64,000 bases of DNA from Dirofilaria immitis (Eukaryota; Nematoda; Chromadorea; Rhabditida; Onchocercidae), in the NCBI GenBank assembly GCA_024305405.1, contig JAKNDB010000109.1, positions 1,178,001 to 1,242,000 of the forward strand, in the 5' to 3' direction. Positions 56,602 to 64,000 of this stretch are shown one piece after another. The notes under the pieces are model-generated. The model made no database searches. It was not told the origin of the DNA and worked only from the letters and a program-made list of their open reading frames with translations. A program made the position numbers and the translations under genes. The first letter of the stretch is position 1; the number at the start of each line of letters is the position of its first letter.

Positions 56602-59300
56602 GCATCTTATTAGTGTCCTGTAAATCACCGCCTAATTTTCGTAAACCTGTATATATCAGAGAAATTTGTAAATTTGTTTTTAGCCGCTTAAGCATTTTTT
56701 TACTTCATTGTATTGAACTCGTTATACTTTATGCCGCAGTGTAGCTTTGTCTTTGTTTTTGAATTTTTAAGCAGACATCCAAATATAAAACTTATTTAAT
56801 AATTGTAGCGACTATTGCATAATAGCAGACAGGATTGAATTCCAAATTTGGGATATATGTTCCATCAATAATACTTTTTCTTGGTTAGCTAGACAAACCC
56901 AGAATTCTAACGTGTCTAGTGTTCTTGAAATTTTATAGATTTTTGCACGTCTTCAGATGATTCATAAATAGATTTGTTTTACGAATATGTATCGTGGAGA
57001 GAGTTTGTTTCGTTTATGATGCTACTCTATATTTTTCTCGCTTCACGACAATAATACTGTATGCTTTGCTAGTTGAACATTATGTTTCCGAATTTGCTCT
57101 GATCACAAGTTTTTAAAGTTTTCATGTTATATACTCAGTGAATCGTTTTAGCTTAAATCCAGGAATTATTATTTCTATTAATTTATTGCTGTACCATACA
57201 TTTTGAAGAATTTCTGGAGATGTTTTGAGCATTGTGGTTTATCCAAAGGTTTCGAATACCACATCATTATTAGATCTTCTGATGTTATCATTTGTTTTTT
57301 TTTACTGCTTTCTTATTTTTCTTGTTCTGTTTTGATTCGTCACTTTGCGCAGTGTTCGATATTCAATTTTATTCTATTATTCTGGGATAAATTATTCTAT
57401 CCTATAACTTTATTCGTTCAGGATGGGATCTTAGATTTGAGGCTGATAATGTTTGAAACTGATGCTTAAGATTCATCGGTTTATCTGTTTTGTTTTTGGA
57501 TTATGAATTCAGTGTTGTTGACAATTGCTTCAAGTGATTTTTCTATTCAAAACTTTGTTCTAAACATAAAAGTATCATGCTTTTCTTTTGCTGAAACATT
57601 TTATATGAACCACTATTACAGTGCCATATATATATTTGTTACAGTGGCGTACGTTAAACTTCTTCGATCTCTTTTCACAGCCTTAACATGCAGAAATAGA
57701 GGCCAAAATAACAGAATCATCGAATATATAGTTGTGGAATTATGAAGTACTGCCCATTCGAAATATGTTTTGATAACTGAACAGTGTATTGATCACGGTG
57801 GTAGTGAAAATGGAAGGTTCTGTTAGGCGACCTTGACAATATGTCATCTGACCGATGGTATAGGTGAAAGACTAACCCAAACAATTTACCTGTCTTCATC
57901 TTCTTTCTCTTCCAACTAACCATCTTGTTAAGCTTCTATCAACAGTACCCATACAAGTAGGGAAATAGTATCACCGATACACCTTTCTGATCCCTCCCTA
58001 CCTTGGTTTATTTCATCTACAAATCAATGGAAGTTCCATCTGACATCTCTTTCTTCTCCATTAAAGAAATGGTCTCCTCCCCTCTTCCCTGTTGACCCCA
58101 TAAGTTTATACCTCCGCATCGGATGTTTTTGAATACCTACAAACAGTTTAACACTAATGCATCCGATTCTTCTGCATCCATGCATATCTATTTTGTTGGC
58201 GCTTCTGTTATCATCGATTCTTTACATTTGTTTTTCTTTTTTCTTTTTTCTCTTCTTTGTGTCAGTAATTTTATGATTGAAAGATATAAATTTATAAATA
58301 ACTGAATCAAAATTTTTGTAAAATCTGAAATGAGTAACTTTTTGAATTTTTACGGAATGAAATCGATAAAAAAGATTAGAAATGAGAAATAAATTTGATA
58401 AGAGAGAAATTGAAAGATATGAAGTTTTATGATAGTAAACTGTTTAATTCATTAGGTAAAAAAGTATCGAATGAGAAAAATGCGTGATTAATTTGAGAAA
58501 ATTTGATAATTTATCTAATATTATTGAACTAAGAAAAATTTTCTTCGAAATAAAATTTCAAATTGAAAATCAATCAATTATTTATTTTTTACATATTAAA
58601 TGAATAATACTTATTTACTTCGCATGTTTTTTTTCATGTAAAATATGATATGCTCAATTTTAAATTAATCATTTTGATCATTATAATGTTTATAGAATTT
58701 TAACGGATGCTATTTCCTGTACTTTTATGAAAGTTTAATCTGTCACTGATTATTTTGCTTACTCATTCCTTACAATTCAATTTTATTTAAAAATGAAAGA
58801 TATGATGGAAAGGAAAAGCAGCATTTCAAAAAAACAAAAGAAAAAAAAGAGAAATGACGACAGTGTTACGAGAGGTTAGGAGGTCAAACTAATCAAACTC
58901 AATATGCTCATCTATTGCCGATATCAAATTCGGGATTGGATATAGGACGGAAATAAAAGAAAAAAAGTTGAATGAAATGAAATAATAAAATTTAAAAAGG
59001 CATATCAAATTTTTCTAAATGATGATGATTATTTTAAAAGAGAGGTAGAAACGTGGGTGCAAAAGGTAGACAGATAGGTAGATGTATGTATTGGGATGGG
59101 TTTTGTGCGGCCCGGGTGGTAGGAAGACGAATCATCATCAAAACGAGTTTTTATGCATAGCAGAATGAATTCATCAATCTGATCCTCTTCTCCTCCTTTT
59201 TGCCAAGAGATATACTTCGTGTCCCATACATGATGGGTATTTTGTTTCCTCTTTACATTTCACCTATACCTCTCATTTAAATTAAAATTTAACACCTGTT

Positions 59301-59486
59301 ACAGGTATCCAAACTAAGTGATTTTTCATGTCTTTTTTTTTTTGGTAAAATTATCGTAATTGAGAATCCAGGTATATATAAAATACTTTTCCACACATTT
59401 ATAGGTATCCAAATTTAAATGATTTTTTGTTTTTTTTCTCGTGAAATTTCGCAATCCAGGTTAGATATAAAATACCTTGCTACAAG
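59301..59486. repeat. Diverged tandem duplication, two units of about 90-100 bp
   Basis: Each unit starts AGGTATCCAAA, continues with GTGATTTTT or ATGATTTTTT, a T run, and ends GAATCCAGGT or GCAATCCAGGTT followed by ATATAAAATAC. Units at 59301-59400 and 59401-59486. Confidence 0.75.
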
Positions 59487-59761
59487 TATGTAGAAGAATT
59501 CAAATTTAAATATATTTAGCCTAAAGAATAAGACAATTGTTTGATAGGATTATAAAAGTTTTTTTTCGTTTCATAATTTATTTATCTTACAATTTTAATA
59601 TCATGATAGTTGATAATTATGATATCATCATTAGTGTAAGGGAAATATGAAATAAATAGGGCGGCACAAGTTAAATGAGTTTTTCTTTCCAGTAGATATT
59701 TGCGAAGTGAATCGATTTCTTCTTTCCACTATCTTCTCATTTAACTCGTGATTTCTACTTC

Positions 59762-59807
59762 CTACATCTTTATCATGATATACTTCCCTACTTCTTTATC
59801 ATGATAT
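59762..59807. repeat. Short tandem duplication, about 26 bp
   Basis: CTACATCTTTATCATGATAT at 59762 is followed by CTACTTCTTTATCATGATAT at 59788. The core TATCATGATA is palindromic. Confidence 0.75.
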
Positions 59808-60890
59808 TATCATTTACTTCTCCGTCAATTGTTTGTCCGCTATGTGTCCTTTGTGAGAGAAGTCCTAAAATGCAATAGAGTAAAGATCATCGCTGATAAT
59901 GAATTTATTTCTCGGAATTTTATCTCATCTTTCATCGTTTTGTATTATTTCATTCACTGATAATTTTTTTAAATTATTGCTCATAATTTTTCTATAAAAA
60001 GATGTACATTCAATTCGAGATTTCTTTAAAATTAGATTAGGTTGGAAATTCGAATAATTTTCTAGCTAATATATAAATATTGTGACACATATTTGTTTTT
60101 CTTAGAAATGAAAAAAAAAAATTCTAATGATTATGCAAATTAACGGATATATAAAATCCTCAGAATTTATTGTATATGATATATATTTATAAAAATAACA
60201 TATTTAAATAATTAATGTATGTGATCGGTTCATATATCATAATAATTATACTACTATCATGTTGGAAATATGGCAGATATTGATAATATAAATATTCTCA
60301 TATGTGTTATACATACATATATCATATATACATATATATATATATATACCTGATTTTAGAATTCAAAAGTGAGAAAGAATCTGTGACAGATTCTTTCAAA
60401 TAATTTTTAATCTTATAATATTCTTATAATCAATTTGCCCTAAATCTATCTATATGGTGAGGAATTATTCATAATACTTTTATTTAAGATAAGCACAAAA
60501 GATGTCTACATTCATTTCTTATACTTTTATCTTTTCATTTATATCATTCAGAAGAGTATGAAATATAAATATTTTAAAAGAAATGAAATATCAATAATTT
60601 ATTTAAAAAAATCCAAAATATAAAATATGAATTTAAAATTAAAATCATTCACTGAAAAAGAAACAATGTTTTAGATATGAATGATAAGTATTCCCATAGG
60701 TTTATTATATATTTATATATTAATCTTTCGAAATGATATATGTATTGTTTGTTTTATTTAGTTATCTAATAAATAATAATAGCTTAAAATTTTATAACAC
60801 AAAATGATTAATCAACCTTTTCAAAGAATTGTGTCATGTAAGGAATGTTGTTGAAGACAAAAATTTTTTTAATAATTTTTTTTTCTACCA

Positions 60891-60960
60891 AGAGAAAAAG
60901 GTAGAGAGAGGGAGGAGAGAGAGAGGGAAAGGGAGAGAGAGAGAGAGAGAGGAGGAGAAG
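60891..60960. repeat. (GA)n homopurine tract
   Basis: About 70 bases of nearly pure purine on the plus strand, mostly GA dinucleotides with GGA interruptions. Confidence 0.9.
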
Positions 60961-63900
60961 AAATTGACGAACTGATCATTTTGACAAAAGAATTACTTAT
61001 TTTGTTGTGGAACAGCTAATAATGATTCGTCGAATGAGTTAGTCGTAATAAGAGTGGAATTTCAACATTTTTACAAATTTTCAATTGATCTTTTTTTTCC
61101 CTCGCATCTGATAATATCTTACCATTTTATCAAACAATTCCTGTTATGTGATAAAAGAGGACAATGATTCAATTCCGATATTTTATTGATTTTTTTAATG
61201 GTATTCTTTAATGCTTATTTCTCGTATCTATCATTTTGTTTATCAAGCAAAAAAAAAAAAAGATTGTTTCGTTTGAGAATTTTTAAATATTACAGGATAT
61301 TGCAATATGAAATAATATTAAATACAAATTAGGACATTTTCTAACATATAGTAATAGTCCATAAAAGCGATAATAAATGTTTACAAATGTTTTTTAAAAT
61401 CAATTTTATTCTCAACTTATATGACAGCCATATGTCATCTTTATCACCATGATACTATAAATAAACGTTTTCTCTGTGTTTATGATATCATTCTTATCAC
61501 TGCTATTTCAGTCATATTTAAACTTCATTTGTTTTCATTAAATTAAAATTACAAAAAATGATCGTACTTTCATCCAATAAATTTTTACATCCCTTTCTTT
61601 CTAAATTCAACTATCAAAATATTATTTATATTAAATATATTTCAAAAAAAAAATTTTTTTCATTTCTATTTGCATCAAAATATCTTAATCATATGATACT
61701 TTCATTTTGCAGGTTAGCAAAATAATTCGTTGAGATGAAATTGCGAATATGTTAACAATTGAAAATAAAAAAAAAAAAAAACATATCATATCAATAAATA
61801 ATCGCTTATTGAAAACAATATGATCAAACCCAATAATTTCACTCTGGATAGATAAATAAATATGTATAATATTCATTTGGAAATTGTAATCAAAAAAAAA
61901 AAAAAACGGCAGATGGAATTATATTTTTCATTCAATCCTATAATATGTTCATTTTGTTAATTTGCTTTTTCTTTTTTTTAAAATAATTAATTTTAGTTGT
62001 TTTAAAAATTTTAAATTAAAATAAAATTAGACAATTTATTTAGGAAGTTTTACAAATGATTGTAAATTTCTTTTTTTTTTATCTTAATATGATTATCTTA
62101 TATTTAATAATAAGCAATTATCTTACGTATTGATAGCTTTATTTTTTCTCTATATTTTAAAACATAGCATAAATTTTTGATATTATTTGAGTATATATCA
62201 TGTATGTAAAAGATAAAGTCTTATTTTTGATATATAGGATGAAGATAAGAGGTTGGAATAATTAGAAATGAATAAGGGAAAATATTTTGGAAATTTCTTA
62301 AATTCTATAATTATTTGCCTTTTTTTTCATGACAACTTTAAAATATCTGTTTTTGATGGGTGTGAAGAATGTTTCGATCAAAGAATAAATGATATGCCAT
62401 GGAAAAAAAAAAGTTTTGAAAATGTGACCTTTTTATGCTATTGACAAGGAAGGGCTTTTACACCTTCAGCTACCAACTAATTTTACGATTAATTTTCTCT
62501 TTTGTTATCTATTTAAAAAAAAAAAAAAAAGAAAAATAGTGAAAAGCATTGATTTCCTTTCTCAAAGCTAATGTATGTATATTTAATGTATTCTTGTGAA
62601 AATTGGAATTATTACTTCGTTATGAAAATTATTTGTTTTTTATTTTTCTTTTTGTTTTATAGACTTATTCAGAAGAAAAATGAATTATTGAATGATGAGA
62701 GGGAATCAAGAAAATGAATCGAGATCATTGATTGAAATTATATGTAGAGGAATATTCGAAAATCGTAAACTCTAATAGACATCCATCATTGATAGATTGA
62801 AACTTTAAACCTTAACATTGTTAGTAACTAACAATAATGCTTATACTTTACTTTTTAATATCAATTTGAAATTGCATTGGAAAAAAACATTAAGTAAGGA
62901 AAGGTGAAAAAGATTTATAATTCATGTTTACATAGATGTTGAAAATTTATTCTTCCTTGAGAATATATTTTTTTTTTTTGTTAAATGAAATAAACATAAA
63001 TGATGGATGAGAATTTGAGAAGAAAAAAAATTGTTTCAAAACATCATCAATTAAGGATTTTACTTGTATTCTTGGAGTAAGCTTAAAAGAAAAAAGAAAA
63101 AAGCTAATCGATTCTCAAAAATTAAGATTTCAAGCTTTCTTCCTTTCTTTTTTTTCTTTTTGCGAACAATATTAATTACAGAAACAAAAAAAAAAACAAC
63201 TAATAACAACTTTATAAGCATAACGAAAATAGGAAAAATTAGAAATTGAAAAAAGAAGACATTATAAAATTTCAATTTAGAAAAATATTATTATTATTAT
63301 TTGTTTAATTTCATTCTCGATCTTTCTAATTTTTTTTCTTTTCTTTTTAACTTATCGTAATCGTAAAGATGTTTAAAATTTCCGAGTAATAATGGATAAA
63401 ATAAGATAGATATATGCGCGCTATTTACTCCTTCTATGTACTGATGACATGTGCGCCATTTATTCCAACAATAGTTACAGTTAGAAATGAAATGTTTGAT
63501 TATTTAATTTGTATGATTAAAACTAATAAAATGTAATCAATCATTGTTGGGATAGCCTTCTATTTCGTTATTATTTATTTATAAAACAAAAAGAAAAAGA
63601 AAAAACAAGCAACGACCTGCAAGTTGCAGCAATCTGCAAACAATCACATATACATGTATTATATCAGCAGCATCTAGCATCCGATAATATCTCTTTATCC
63701 GTTTATATTTTGCGGCCCCTCAGCGTTTTCCACATCCCGTTATTCTCTACCTCTTATCTCTACTATCCTATAATTCCTTAGTGCCATTATATTATCATAA
63801 ACCTTGTTGAACCAAGTGGCTTTTATTAATTTGCTCTGTTAGTAAATGAAATTTGTTAGTAAATGATTAGAAAATGATTGACGATGTAACAACTAATCGA

Positions 63901-64000
63901 ACAGGCTAACTAATTAAGAGATTCATAATTTTGATAAATTGTTTCAATAAAATTAATATCTCGAGAATATCGAGATATTATTTTATCATTTTCCATTACA

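Larger units (their letters stand above)
56602..64000. other. AT-rich intergenic DNA, no gene seen
   Basis: About 7.4 kb with no supported exon on either strand. The first kilobase may include the acetyltransferase 3' UTR. T- and A-runs of 9-15 bases are frequent, with the repeats listed separately. Nothing recognisable as a tRNA, rRNA or transposon was seen. Confidence 0.6.

Noticed and set aside
57200..58305. Hydrophobic plus-strand frames downstream of the acetyltransferase
   Set aside because: Phe/Ile/Leu-rich composition follows from T-rich DNA; no start, splice or family evidence.

Overview
ORGANISM. The window is AT-rich eukaryotic nuclear DNA. Genes are split by GT-AG introns whose acceptors read TTTTCAG or TTTTTAG, and several first ATGs lie just behind an acceptor-like TTTCAG with no upstream coding exon, as expected for spliced-leader trans-splicing. 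Gene content (TMA7, GDP-mannose dehydratase, testin, ariadne-2, MYST acetyltransferase) is metazoan. I infer a nematode, most likely a spirurid or filarial worm. No sequence search was possible, so family names rest on remembered family motifs, and exon borders come from reading frame, splice signals and phase.

LAYOUT. 1-3.4 kb: empty. 3.5-5 kb: a methyltransferase of the mycobacterial phthiotriolone type (+), convergent with TSR3 (-). 7-10.6 kb: F-box/WD40 protein (-), perhaps in an operon with TSR3. 11.8-14.6 kb: SLC35B4-like sugar-nucleotide transporter (+). 18.4-21.2 kb: GDP-mannose 4,6-dehydratase (+). 21.5-22.0 kb: TMA7 (-). 24.3-26.7 kb: SLC35A-type transporter (-). 28.2-32.0 kb: testin-like PET-LIM protein (-). 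32-43.5 kb: gene desert rich in microsatellites. 43.5-47.1 kb: ariadne-2 (-). 48.5-52.9 kb: an unrecognised protein with two RRM-like regions (-). 54.4-56.6 kb: MOF/KAT8-type acetyltransferase (+), divergent from it. 56.6-64 kb: empty, low complexity.

HOW THE GENES RELATE. Two sugar-nucleotide transporters flank the enzyme that commits GDP-mannose to GDP-fucose, so 11.8-26.7 kb has a glycosylation theme. The other genes are housekeeping (18S rRNA modification, translation, ubiquitin ligation, adhesion, chromatin).

MAIN OBSERVATION. Nine of the eleven gene models are broken by single-base indels, almost all one base too few in a homopolymer. About 20 such sites restore conserved, full-length proteins with consistent splice phases. 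Consensus homopolymer undercalling is the simplest explanation; recent decay is the alternative. I found no convincing new multi-gene system. The most biologically interesting items are the bacterial-type methyltransferase, a GC-AG intron in TSR3 and the unrecognised RRM protein.
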